DNA from: Nocardioides ganghwensis
Lineage (GTDB): Bacteria; Actinomycetota; Actinomycetes; Propionibacteriales; Nocardioidaceae
Assembly: GCF_014779655.1 (NCBI RefSeq)
Contig: NZ_JACXYX010000012.1
Span: 143,684-207,683, forward strand
Reading direction: 5' to 3'
Length of the DNA stretch: 64,000 nucleotides
A program made the position numbers and the translations under genes. Numbering within the stretch: the first letter of the stretch is position 1; the number at the start of each line of letters is the position of its first letter. Shown one piece after another: positions 17,831 through 25,908 of the stretch. The notes under the pieces are model-generated. The model made no database searches. It was given only the letters and a program-made list of their open reading frames with translations, and was not told the origin of the DNA.

Positions 17831-18687
17831 TGGTCGACCCCGGTCTGGTCGTCGTCGACAAGGCCCCGGGCATGACCTCGCACGACGTCGTGGCCCGGGT
17901 GCGCCGGCTCGCCGGCACCCGCAAGGTCGGCCACGCCGGGACCCTCGACCCGATGGCCACCGGCGTGCTCGTGCTGGGCGTCGACCGCGCCACCCGCCTC
18001 CTCGGCCACCTCATGCTTACCGAGAAGGCCTACGAGGCGACCATCCGGCTGGGCGTCGCGACGACGACCGACGACGCCGAGGGCGAGGTCGTCGCGACCC
18101 GAGCGACCGACGGCGTGGACCCGGAGGCCGTACGCACGGAGCTGGCGCGCTTCGTCGGGGACATCGAGCAGGTGCCGACCGCCGTGTCCGCGATCAAGGT
18201 CGACGGCAAGCGGGCCTACGCCCGGGTCCGCGACGGCGAGCAGGTCGAGCTGAAGCCGCGGCCGGTCACCATCCACGAGCTGGTGGTGCACGACGTGGCG
18301 CTGCCCGACGTACGCGTCTCGGTGCGGTGCTCGTCCGGCACCTACATCCGCGCCATCGCGCGGGACCTCGGCGCCGCGCTCGGGGTCGGCGGGCACCTGA
18401 CCGCGCTGCGGCGCACGGCTGTGGGCTCCTTCGACCTCTCGGTCGCGCGCACGCTCGAGCAGCTGTCCGAGGACTTCGCCGTCCTGCCGATCGCCGAGGC
18501 GGCGCGCGCGACCTTCCCGGCCGTCGACGTCGACGACGAGCAGGCGGCGCACGTGCGCGTCGGGCGGGCACTGGAGCTCGCGCTCCCGGGCGAGGGCCCG
18601 CACGCGGTCTTCGCCCCCGACGGTGCGTTCCTGGCGCTCTACGAGCAGCGCGGCGAGCAGGCCCGGCCGGTCGCCGTCTTCGTCTGA
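17830..18687 (+). CDS. truB: tRNA pseudouridine(55) synthase TruB
   Basis: TruB makes pseudouridine 55 in the T-loop of tRNAs. The 285-residue protein has the catalytic motif GHAGTLDPMATGVLVLG, where the Asp is the nucleophile, the KAYEATIRLGVATTTDDAEG region, and the RNA-contact motif SSGTYIRAIARDLG. A C-terminal PUA-like domain follows. The ATG overlaps the rbfA stop, so the two are coupled. Confidence 0.97.
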   Translation: MVDPGLVVVDKAPGMTSHDVVARVRRLAGTRKVGHAGTLDPMATGVLVLGVDRATRLLGHLMLTEKAYEATIRLGVATTTDDAEGEVVATRATDGVDPEAVRTELARFVGDIEQVPTAVSAIKVDGKRAYARVRDGEQVELKPRPVTIHELVVHDVALPDVRVSVRCSSGTYIRAIARDLGAALGVGGHLTALRRTAVGSFDLSVARTLEQLSEDFAVLPIAEAARATFPAVDVDDEQAAHVRVGRALELALPGEGPHAVFAPDGAFLALYEQRGEQARPVAVFV

Positions 18688-18826
18688 CCCGAGCCACTTC
18701 CACCCCTGCGGGTGAACGGCTGGTCTTGACCACCTGACATGTCGGTGGTGCCAGGCGCGATGCAGGCGCAAGGTGTGAGAGGGCCGAGAGGTCGCAGGGT
18801 GCGGCCCGGCGCTCGAGGAGGCATCC

Positions 18827-19699
18827 ATGTTCGTCCATCGCATCGCCGCATCCGCCGTCAGCGTCCTGGTGCTGACCGCCGGTGCGCTGACAGGGACCAC
18901 GGCCGGAGCCGCCGGTGCTGCTGCACGGGAGACAGCAGCCGGCACCGTGTCGGTCAGCATCACCGCCGCCCACAACGTGGTGATGGCCACCACGATCCAG
19001 CCCGGCGTCAGCCAGTTCCGGGTGACGACCGAGGCCAAGCGGTCCGGCTTCCAGCTGCTCCAGCTCGCTGAGGGCTACACCCTCGAGGACGCCATCGCCG
19101 ACGTCGACGCGGGCCTGGACAAGGGCAGGCTCAGGGCACTCAAGCGGTTCGAGGCCAACGTGACCCTGTTCGGCGGCGTCAACGTGCTGCGCGGGAAGAT
19201 CGGCAAGCTCACGGTGAACCTGCCGGTCGGCACCTACTACGCCGCCGACATCGAGAGGAACCGGCCGTCGGCGTTCACCGCGTTCACGGTCGCGGGCACC
19301 GACACCGGTGCCGCCATGCCGTCGGGACCCACGGTCAGGGCGGTCGGCAGCGCCAGCTGGTCCAAGCGCCCGAAGACCATTCCGCGCCGGGGCACGCTGA
19401 CCTTCGAGAACTTCAGCTCGCAGAACCACTTCGTGAGCCTGGTGAAGCTCCAGAAGGGCAAGACGGCCAAGGACTTCGCGGCGTGGCTCGACGGCCTCAT
19501 GGAGGGCGAGGAAGGTCCGCCGCCGGTCAGCTTCCGCGTCGGCTTCGACAGTGGTGTGGTGTCGCCCGGCAAGACGGTGGCGATGAACTACCGCCTGCCG
19601 AAGGGCGACTACGTCCTCGTGTGCTTCTGGCCCGATGCCTCGATGGGCGGCATGCCCCACGCGTTCATGGGCATGTTCCGCGGCATCAAGGTCGGCTAG
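18827..19699 (+). CDS. Secreted protein with tandem cupredoxin-like domains
   Basis: The 290-residue precursor has a Sec signal peptide (residues 1 to about 33, ending AGAAGAAA). The mature part reads as two copies of the same unit: LLQLAEGYTLEDAIAD...GKIGKLTVNLPVGTYY (about 75-145) and LVKLQKGKTAKDFAAW...SPGKTVAMNYRLPKGDYV (about 205-265). The second copy keeps an NHFV His, and VLVCFWPD followed by MPHAFMGM, a Cys-His-Met set like type I copper sites; the first copy lacks these ligands. A GAGGAGG ribosome-binding site precedes ATG 18827, and a dyad CCACC-N9-GGTGG lies at 18730-18748. It sits inside the otherwise conserved truB-ribF interval. Function is unknown; extracellular copper binding is an inference. 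Confidence 0.78.
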   Translation: MFVHRIAASAVSVLVLTAGALTGTTAGAAGAAARETAAGTVSVSITAAHNVVMATTIQPGVSQFRVTTEAKRSGFQLLQLAEGYTLEDAIADVDAGLDKGRLRALKRFEANVTLFGGVNVLRGKIGKLTVNLPVGTYYAADIERNRPSAFTAFTVAGTDTGAAMPSGPTVRAVGSASWSKRPKTIPRRGTLTFENFSSQNHFVSLVKLQKGKTAKDFAAWLDGLMEGEEGPPPVSFRVGFDSGVVSPGKTVAMNYRLPKGDYVLVCFWPDASMGGMPHAFMGMFRGIKVG

Positions 19700-19742
19700 C
19701 GACAGGCAGACCCGGCGACGCGGGGTGCCGGCCCCGCGTCGC

Positions 19743-19748
19743 TAGGCT
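19743..19748 (+). promoter_or_regulatory. -10 hexamer for leaderless ribF
   Basis: TAGGCT is 6 bases before the GTG at 19755. Confidence 0.5.
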
Positions 19749-19754
19749 GCGCAG

Positions 19755-20690
19755 GTGCAGATCTGGCAAGACGTCGACGACGTGCCGGCCGACCTCGGCC
19801 GCACGGTCGTCAGCATCGGCAACTTCGACGGGGTGCACCTGGGCCACGCCCACGTGCTCCGTGAGGCGCGGGCGACGGCGCGGCGGCTGGGCATCGACAC
19901 CGTGGTGGCGGTGACCTTCGACCCGCACCCCATGGCGGTGCTGCGGCCCGAGCACGCCCCACCCACCCTCACCTCGATCGAGACCCGCTCCCGGCTGCTC
20001 GAGGCAGCCGGTGTCGACTCGATCCTCGTCGTCGGCTTCGACCGCGAGATCGCGGCGTGGACGCCGCAGGACTTCATCGACCGGATCCTCGTCGACACGC
20101 TGCACGCGGGTGCGGTCGTCGTGGGTGCCAACTTCCGCTTCGGCGCCAAGGCCGCCGGCGACGTGGCCACCCTCGTCGAGGCGGGGAAGAGCCGCGACTT
20201 CGAGACCGTCGGGGTCGCCCTCGACGGCGGACCGCAGGTCTGGAGCTCCACCTATGTGCGCCAGTGCCTGGCGACGGGTGACGTCGCGGGCGCGGCCGAG
20301 GCCCTGGGCCGGACGTTCACCGTGCGCGGCACGGTCGTCGAGGGCGACAAGCGCGGTCGCGAGCTCGGCTACCCGACCGCAAACGTCCCGCTCCCGCCCG
20401 TCGACGCGGCGCCGGCCGACGGCGTCTACGCCGGGTGGCTGACCCGCCTCGACACCGGCGAACGGTTCCCGGCCGCGATCTCGGTCGGCACCAACCCGAC
20501 CTTCGACGGCGAGCGCGAGCGGCGCGTCGAGTCCTACGTCCTCGACCGCGACGACCTCGAGCTCTACGGGGTCGAGGTCGAGGTCGCCTTCGTCGACCGG
20601 CTGCGCGGGATGGTGAAGTTCGAGGGGATCGAGGCGCTCGTGGAGACCATGCACGACGACGTGCGCCGGGCGCGCGAGCTGCTCGCGTGA
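19755..20690 (+). CDS. ribF: Bifunctional riboflavin kinase / FAD synthetase
   Basis: RibF phosphorylates riboflavin to FMN and adenylates FMN to FAD. The 311-residue protein has the N-terminal nucleotidyltransferase domain with SIGNFDGVHLGHAHVL and the later SSTYVRQCLATGDV segment. The C-terminal riboflavin kinase domain carries GDKRGRELGYPTANV and a conserved Glu near VESYVLDRDDLELYG. GTG 19755 is supported by an upstream TAGGCT hexamer. The next gene starts inside its stop (GTGA), so they are co-translated. Confidence 0.97.
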   Translation: MQIWQDVDDVPADLGRTVVSIGNFDGVHLGHAHVLREARATARRLGIDTVVAVTFDPHPMAVLRPEHAPPTLTSIETRSRLLEAAGVDSILVVGFDREIAAWTPQDFIDRILVDTLHAGAVVVGANFRFGAKAAGDVATLVEAGKSRDFETVGVALDGGPQVWSSTYVRQCLATGDVAGAAEALGRTFTVRGTVVEGDKRGRELGYPTANVPLPPVDAAPADGVYAGWLTRLDTGERFPAAISVGTNPTFDGERERRVESYVLDRDDLELYGVEVEVAFVDRLRGMVKFEGIEALVETMHDDVRRARELLA

Positions 20691-21664
20691 CGGGGGACCG
20701 TACGGCGGTCGAGGCGTGGTTCCTCGCCCACGGGCTGCCCTACTTCGTCGCCGAGGAGCGGGCGGCTGCCCGTGCCGGGCTGCGACCGAGACGACTGGTG
20801 TCGCTGGTCGTCGTCCTGGTCGTGCTCGCGGCCGGCGCCGGCGTGCTCGCGTGGGCCTCGGAGTCGTACGCCGCCGGACCCGCGCTGTGGCTCTCCGTCG
20901 CCGTGCTCGGGCTGCTCTGGTACGCCTCCACCGCCCTGCACGCCCGACCCATCCTGGGCTTCGCGCTGTCCCGCACCCTCGGCAGCGTGCGCTTCATCGC
21001 GCCGATGGCCTCGCGGGCGCTGCCGCTGCTCCTGGTCTTCGTGACGTTCCTGTTCGTCAACGCCGAGGCGTGGGAGATGACCAGCAACCTGCCCTTCGGG
21101 CTGCTGTGGGTCACGGTCCTGCTGATGTTCGGCCTGGCCGTGCTGTTCCTGCTCGTGCGCCTGCCCGAGGAGGTCGACCGCGTCGACGACGAGGTGGACG
21201 ACGCCTTCATCGTCCGCGCGTGCGCCGGCACCCCGCTCGAGGCGGCCAGCCGCGAGGTGGCGGCCGACCCCGCGATCGACCCGCAGGCCCACGCCCAGGT
21301 GTCCGGCTTCGAGCGCTGGAACCTGATCCTCGTGCTGCTGGTGATCCAGGCGGTGCAGGTGCTCCTGCTGTCGATCACCGTCTTCGTGTTCTTCATGCTG
21401 TTCGGCTCGCTGGTGATGGAGACCAAGACGCAGGAGTCGTGGACCGGCCGCGACTTCATCCCGGCCGCGCCGCTCCTGCCGCACGTCTCGCTGTCGCTGA
21501 TGAAGGTCTCGCTGTTCCTGGCCTCGTTCAGCGGCTTCTACTTCACGGTCTCCGCCGTCACCGACGACACCTACCGCCGCCAGTTCTTCTCCGTCGTCGA
21601 GAGCCAGCTCGAGCGGGCCGTCGGGATGCGTGCGGTCTACCTGGCCACGCGCGCCCGCGACTGA
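20687..21664 (+). CDS. Multi-pass membrane protein of unknown function, coupled to ribF
   Basis: GTG 20687 overlaps the ribF stop, so this 325-residue protein is made with RibF. The N-terminal 35 residues are soluble (AVEAWFLAHGLPYFV), followed by about six hydrophobic segments (LVSLVVVLVVLAAGAGVLAW, LWLSVAVLGLLWY, LPLLLVFVTFLFV, LLWVTVLLMFGLAVLFLLV, LILVLLVIQAVQVLLLSITV and LMKVSLFLASFSGFYF). The loop EEVDRVDDEVDDAFIVRAC is strongly acidic. I recognise it only as a ribF-linked membrane protein in this group of bacteria, with no known activity. Flavin transport would be a guess from context only. Confidence 0.8.
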   Translation: MTGDRTAVEAWFLAHGLPYFVAEERAAARAGLRPRRLVSLVVVLVVLAAGAGVLAWASESYAAGPALWLSVAVLGLLWYASTALHARPILGFALSRTLGSVRFIAPMASRALPLLLVFVTFLFVNAEAWEMTSNLPFGLLWVTVLLMFGLAVLFLLVRLPEEVDRVDDEVDDAFIVRACAGTPLEAASREVAADPAIDPQAHAQVSGFERWNLILVLLVIQAVQVLLLSITVFVFFMLFGSLVMETKTQESWTGRDFIPAAPLLPHVSLSLMKVSLFLASFSGFYFTVSAVTDDTYRRQFFSVVESQLERAVGMRAVYLATRARD

Positions 21665-21681
21665 CGTACGTCCCGGACGCA

Positions 21682-21745
21682 CCGACGGGCGGTGCGCCAG
21701 CCACCTTCCCCGCACGAGGGATGTGGCCGGCGCACCGCCCGTCGG
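21682..21745 (+). terminator. Long palindromic element, bidirectional terminator
   Basis: The arms 21682-21709 and 21718-21745 pair at nearly all positions (three mismatches) around an 8-base loop, exactly between two convergent stop codons. The sequence closely resembles the 82-83 base repeat units at the right end of the window. Confidence 0.75.
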
Positions 21746-21757
21746 GCGATCAGCGGG

Positions 21758-22000
21758 TCAGGCGTCGAGGTCCTGCTCGACCAGCGCGGCGATCGTGTCG
21801 ACGGCCGCCTGGTCGTCGCCCGCCACCTCCACGGTGTCGCCGTTGCCGGCGCCGAGGGTCATGATCATCAGCGAGGAGCTGGCGTCCACACCGTTGATGG
21901 TGACGTCGGAGCCGAGCTCGCCGGCCTTCTCGGCGATGATCGCGGCGGGACGGGCGTGGAGGCCGACGGCGGAGCCGACGACGACGGACTTGCTGGGCAT
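21758..22000 (-). CDS. ptsH: Phosphocarrier protein HPr
   Basis: HPr carries phosphate from EI to the sugar-specific EIIA domains. The 80-residue protein has the phosphorylation site His15 in GSAVGLHARPAA. A Ser cluster DASSSLMIM covers the position of regulatory Ser46, although actinobacteria generally lack HPr kinase. An AAGGAGA site precedes ATG 22000. It is the last gene of the fruR-fruK-fruA-ptsH series, 40 bases after fruA, and is followed by a strong palindromic terminator. Confidence 0.95.
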   Translation of the reverse strand: MPSKSVVVGSAVGLHARPAAIIAEKAGELGSDVTINGVDASSSLMIMTLGAGNGDTVEVAGDDQAAVDTIAALVEQDLDA

Positions 22001-22040
22001 GGTTCTCCTTGAGGGTGGTGTCGTACGGACGGTCGGTCGA

Positions 22041-24107
22041 CTAGACAGTAGCGAGGTCGGTGTCGGTGTGGCTGATGCTCTTGAGGGTGACGACGAGCGC
22101 GGCGCTGACGAGGACGCCGGCGACCAGGGCGATGACGAAGCCGAGGATCCCGTCGACGGCGAACAGCACGAAGATGCCACCGTGCGGGGCCCGGAGGCCG
22201 ACGTCGAGGCCCATCGACAGCGCGCCGGTCACGGCGCTGCCGGCCATGATCGAGGGGATCACGCGCAGCGGGTCGGCCGCGGCGAACGGGATGGCGCCCT
22301 CGGTGATGAACGAGGCGCCCATCGCCCAGGCGGCCTTGCCGTTCTCACGCTCGGGGACGGTGAAGAGCTTCGGACGTACGACCGTGGCCAGGGCCAGCGC
22401 CAGCGGCGGGACCATGCCGGCGAGCATGACGGCGGCCATCACCTTGAGCTCGGGTGCGTCGGTCGCGGTCGCGGCGGCGCCGAGGCCAGTCGTGGCGAAC
22501 GCGTAGGCGGTCTTGTTGAGGGGACCACCCATGTCGAAGGCCATCATCAGGCCCAGGATGACGCCGAGGATGATCGCCGAGCCGCCCTGCAGGCTGTTGA
22601 GGCCGTCGCTCAGGGCCACCATGAGGCGACCGAGCGGCTTGCCCAGGATGACCACCATGACGAAGCCGGAGATGAGGGTCGCCAGCAGCGGGATCACCAG
22701 CACCGGCATCAGGCCACGCATCCACGTGGGCACCTTCCACCGGGTGATCCAGAGCGCCACGATGCCGGCGAGCACGCCGCCGACGATGCCGCCGAGGAAG
22801 CCGGAGTTGAGCGTGCCGGCGATGGCACCCATGACGAAGCCCGGCGCGATGCCCGGGCGGTCGGCGATGGCGTACGCGATGTAGCCGGCGAGAGCCGGGA
22901 CGAGGAAGCCGAAGGCAGCAGCGCCGAGCGTGAACAGCAGTGCGCCGAGGTAGGCGAAGAACGCGCTGCCGCCGAGCGCGTGGTCGAGGCCGAGCTCGTC
23001 GACGTCGGGCAGGTTGAAGAACGTGTTGTCGACCGCGATCGACTGGCCGTCGTTGACGATCTCGTAGCCGCCGAAGAGGAAGCCGAGGGCGATCAGGAGG
23101 CCGCCCGCGGCGACGAACGGGATCATGTAGGAGACACCGGTCATCAGGACGCGGCGAGCCGTGGCCCCGAAGGACTCCTTGCCGCCGTCCGTGGCACCGG
23201 CCTCGGACGCCGTGCCCTCGACCCTGGGGGCGCTGGCCGGGTCGGCGGCGTAGCGCAGGGCCTCGGCGATCATCGCGTCGGCGTCGTCGATGGGTCGCTT
23301 CACACCGGAGCTGACCATCGGCTTGCCGGCGAACCGCGAGCGGTCACGGACGCCCACGTCGACGGCGAAGATCACCGCACCGGCGGCGGCGATCGTCGAC
23401 GGCGCCAGTGGCGTCGAGCCGGCGGAGCCCTGGGTCTCGACCTGGAGCGCGACGCCCGCGCGCTCGGCGGCGGCCTCGAGGGCCTCGGCCGCCATGTAGG
23501 TGTGGGCGATGCCGGTGGGGCACGCCGTGACGGCGACGAGGGACGTCGAGGTGCCGGACGTCGCCGGGGCGGCCGGGGCGGCAGCGGAGGCGGCGGCCGT
23601 GGGTGCCGCGGCGGCTGCTGCGGCGGCGGGTGCGGCAGCCTTGGCAGCGGGGGCGGGCTCGCCGAGCTCGTGCGTGACCAGGTCGACGACGTCCTCGTCG
23701 GTCTCGGCGGCGCGCAGGGCGTCGGTGAAGGCGGGCTTCACCAGGGCGCGGGCCAGCTTGGTGAGGATGGTGAGGTGGTCGGCGTCGCCTCCGGCCGGGG
23801 CCGCGATGAGGAACGCCAGGTCGGCAGGGCCGTCCTTGGCCCCGAAGTCGACGGCGGGCTCCAGCCGCGCGAAGGCGAGCGTGGGGACCTCGACGCCGGA
23901 CGTGCGGCAGTGGGGGATGGCGATGCCGCCGGGCAGTCCGGTGGCCGAGGTGGACTCGCGGGCGAAGGCGTCCTCGACCAGCTGGTCCTTGCTGGTGGCG
24001 CGGCCGGCGCCGTCGACGACGTCGGCGAGCGCTCGGATGACGTCGTGCTTGTCCGAGCCCCAGTCGGCGCCCAGCCTGACGAGGTCGGTGGTGATGAGTG
24101 CGGTCAT
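22041..24107 (-). CDS. fruA: PTS fructose transporter subunit IIABC
   Basis: This 688-residue permease imports fructose and phosphorylates it to fructose 1-phosphate. Domain order is IIA (1 to about 147, phospho-His66 in AIPHCRTSG), an Ala/Pro-rich linker (about 150-185), IIB (about 188-290, phospho-Cys196 in VAVTACPTGIAHTYMAA), and IIC (about 320-688, many membrane segments such as MTGVSYMIPFVAAGGLLIA and the GAPFITEGAIPF-like GASFITEGAIPFAAADPLR). The ATG at 24107 overlaps the fruK stop. Fructose specificity is inferred from the domain set and the linked 1-phosphofructokinase. Confidence 0.95.
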   Translation of the reverse strand: MTALITTDLVRLGADWGSDKHDVIRALADVVDGAGRATSKDQLVEDAFARESTSATGLPGGIAIPHCRTSGVEVPTLAFARLEPAVDFGAKDGPADLAFLIAAPAGGDADHLTILTKLARALVKPAFTDALRAAETDEDVVDLVTHELGEPAPAAKAAAPAAAAAAAAPTAAASAAAPAAPATSGTSTSLVAVTACPTGIAHTYMAAEALEAAAERAGVALQVETQGSAGSTPLAPSTIAAAGAVIFAVDVGVRDRSRFAGKPMVSSGVKRPIDDADAMIAEALRYAADPASAPRVEGTASEAGATDGGKESFGATARRVLMTGVSYMIPFVAAGGLLIALGFLFGGYEIVNDGQSIAVDNTFFNLPDVDELGLDHALGGSAFFAYLGALLFTLGAAAFGFLVPALAGYIAYAIADRPGIAPGFVMGAIAGTLNSGFLGGIVGGVLAGIVALWITRWKVPTWMRGLMPVLVIPLLATLISGFVMVVILGKPLGRLMVALSDGLNSLQGGSAIILGVILGLMMAFDMGGPLNKTAYAFATTGLGAAATATDAPELKVMAAVMLAGMVPPLALALATVVRPKLFTVPERENGKAAWAMGASFITEGAIPFAAADPLRVIPSIMAGSAVTGALSMGLDVGLRAPHGGIFVLFAVDGILGFVIALVAGVLVSAALVVTLKSISHTDTDLATV

Positions 24108-25057
24108 GCTGTGCCTCCGAAGGCGGTGACGCCGACGAGGTCCGGGCGGACCTGCGACGGCTGGGGGATGGTGGTGCCGGGGAGACCTGCGGCGGCGCTG
24201 CCGTAGGCGACGGCCAGTGCCAGGCGCTCCGGGGCGGGCAGCCCCCGGATGTCGCCGAGCAGGTAGCCGAAGAGGCTGGAGTCGCCGGCACCGACGGTGC
24301 TGACGACAGTGGTGGGCGGCGGGCTGGCGTGCCACGCCCCCTCGGACGTGACGAGGACGGCGCCGTTGCCGCCGAGGGTGGCCAGGACGGCGCCCACGCC
24401 GCGGTCGACGAGCTGGCGCGCCGCCGCCGCGGTGGCGGCGGGGTCGGACTCGAGCTCGTCGGCGTCGGCGCCGGTGAACGAGGCGAGCTCCTCGCCGTTG
24501 GGCTTCATCAGGTCGGGGGCCGAGTGCGACAGCGCGTCGACCAGCGCCTGCAACGGCGCCTCGCTGGTGTCGACGGCCACCCGGCCACCCACCTCGTGCA
24601 GGCGGCGTACGAGGTCGGCGTAGAAGCCGGCGGGTGCGCCCGCGGGCAGCGAGCCGGCGAGCACGGTCCAGTCCGCGCTCGAGGCGCGGACCAGCACGGC
24701 CTGCGCCATCAGCTCGAGGTGGAGGGGGAGCACGGCGGCGCCGGGGGAGTTGAGCTTGGTCGTGGTGCCGTCGGGCTCGGTGATGGTGAGGTTGACGCGT
24801 ACGTCTCCCGCCGGCTGCACCGGCCGGCAGTCGATGCCGGCCCCGAGCAGCTCGAGGACGAACGGGTCGTCCTTGGCGGCGGGCACGACGGCGATGCTCG
24901 GGATGTCGGCGCTGACGGCAGCGCGGGAGATGTTGACGCCCTTGCCGCCGGCCTGCGAGGTGACCGAGGCGACCCGGTGGACCTGGCCGCGGCTCAGCTC
25001 GCCGTCGAGGGCGACCGTGCGGTCGACGCTCGGGTTGGGGGTCAGGGTGAGGATCAT
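24104..25057 (-). CDS. fruK: 1-phosphofructokinase
   Basis: FruK converts fructose 1-phosphate, the product of FruA, to fructose 1,6-bisphosphate with ATP. The 317-residue PfkB-family protein has MILTLTPNPSVDRTV at the start, the GGKGVNISRA substrate loop, and the C-terminal VGAGDSSLFGYL motif with the catalytic Asp. The start overlaps the fruR stop and the end overlaps fruA (both ATGA), so the three are translationally coupled. Confidence 0.96.
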   Translation of the reverse strand: MILTLTPNPSVDRTVALDGELSRGQVHRVASVTSQAGGKGVNISRAAVSADIPSIAVVPAAKDDPFVLELLGAGIDCRPVQPAGDVRVNLTITEPDGTTTKLNSPGAAVLPLHLELMAQAVLVRASSADWTVLAGSLPAGAPAGFYADLVRRLHEVGGRVAVDTSEAPLQALVDALSHSAPDLMKPNGEELASFTGADADELESDPAATAAAARQLVDRGVGAVLATLGGNGAVLVTSEGAWHASPPPTTVVSTVGAGDSSLFGYLLGDIRGLPAPERLALAVAYGSAAAGLPGTTIPQPSQVRPDLVGVTAFGGTA

Positions 25058-25821
25058 GCGACCACCACCTCGATGCCGGCGCCCTCGAGCGCCCGGCGGT
25101 CGGCGGCGTCGATGTCGCTGTCGGTCACCAGCACGTCGACGCTGTCGAGGGTCGCGAAGCGTACGGCGGTCTCGACCCCGAGCTTGGTGGAGTCGGCCAG
25201 CACCACGGTCCTGCGGGCGCAGGCGATGATCGCGCGCTTGGTGGCCGCCTCGTCGCTGTCGGGGGTGGTGAGCCCGTGCCCCACGGTGATGCCGTTGGTC
25301 GCGACGAACGCGACGTCCGCGCGGAGATCGGCGAGGGTGGCGACGGTGTCCGCGCCGACGGCGGCGTGGGTGGTGGGCCGGACCTTGCCCGGAAGCAGGT
25401 GCAGCTCGATCTGCGGCAGGCCGGCCAGCCGCGTCGCCACCGGCACCGCGTGCGTGATGACGGTGAGGCGGTGATCGCGGGGGAGTGCGGCGGCGAAGCG
25501 GGCGGTCGTGGTGCCTGCGTCGATGACCACGATGGAGTCGGGCGGCGGGAGGAGGGCGACGGCCGCGTTGGCGATCGCCTCCTTGGCCTGCGTGTTGGAC
25601 TGGTCACGCTCGACGATGCCTGATTCGATGACGGTGAGGGACCCGGCGGGCACGGCGCCGCCGTGCACCCGACGGACCAGCCCCATCCGGTCCAGGGTGG
25701 ACAGGTCGCGGCGGACGGTCTCGGTGGTGACCTCGAACTGCTCGGCGAGCTGGACGACGGACAGCCGGCCGCGACGACTGATCAGGTGAGCCATCGCCTG
25801 CTGGCGCTCTTCGGCGTACAT
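25054..25821 (-). CDS. fruR: DeoR family transcriptional regulator of the fructose operon
   Basis: The 255-residue repressor has a DeoR-type helix-turn-helix at residues 5-55 (RQQAMAHLISRRGRLSVVQL, then TVRRDLSTLDRMGLVRRVHGG) and a C-terminal sugar-phosphate sensing domain (VVIDAGTTTARFA, VATNGITVGHGLTTPD and DSTKLG). DeoR/FruR proteins of this type are usually released from DNA by fructose phosphates. It is the first gene of the minus-strand fru operon and divergent from ptsI. TGTTG motifs in the shared intergenic region are candidate operators. Confidence 0.93.
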   Translation of the reverse strand: MYAEERQQAMAHLISRRGRLSVVQLAEQFEVTTETVRRDLSTLDRMGLVRRVHGGAVPAGSLTVIESGIVERDQSNTQAKEAIANAAVALLPPPDSIVVIDAGTTTARFAAALPRDHRLTVITHAVPVATRLAGLPQIELHLLPGKVRPTTHAAVGADTVATLADLRADVAFVATNGITVGHGLTTPDSDEAATKRAIIACARRTVVLADSTKLGVETAVRFATLDSVDVLVTDSDIDAADRRALEGAGIEVVVA

Positions 25822-25847
25822 CGGTCCACCTCCCGGGGGATCTGTGT

Positions 25848-25885
25848 ATGTGTTGTTTTAGTACCGAATGTGTTGCTTGTCAACA
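25848..25885 (+). promoter_or_regulatory. Candidate FruR operator array
   Basis: ATGTGTTG occurs at 25848-25855 and again at 25868-25875, exactly 20 bases apart, and the second copy forms an inverted repeat TGTTG-N5-CAACA (25871-25885). The stretch is AT-rich compared with everything around it. It overlaps the probable -35 box of ptsI, as expected for repression. Confidence 0.55.
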
Positions 25886-25902
25886 ACTGAGTGATCTACG
25901 GT
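25873..25902 (+). promoter_or_regulatory. ptsI promoter, leaderless
   Basis: TTGCTT (25873-25878) and TACGGT (25897-25902) are 18 bases apart, and the -10 is 6 bases before ATG 25909. Confidence 0.55.
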
Positions 25903-25908
25903 GTGTCC

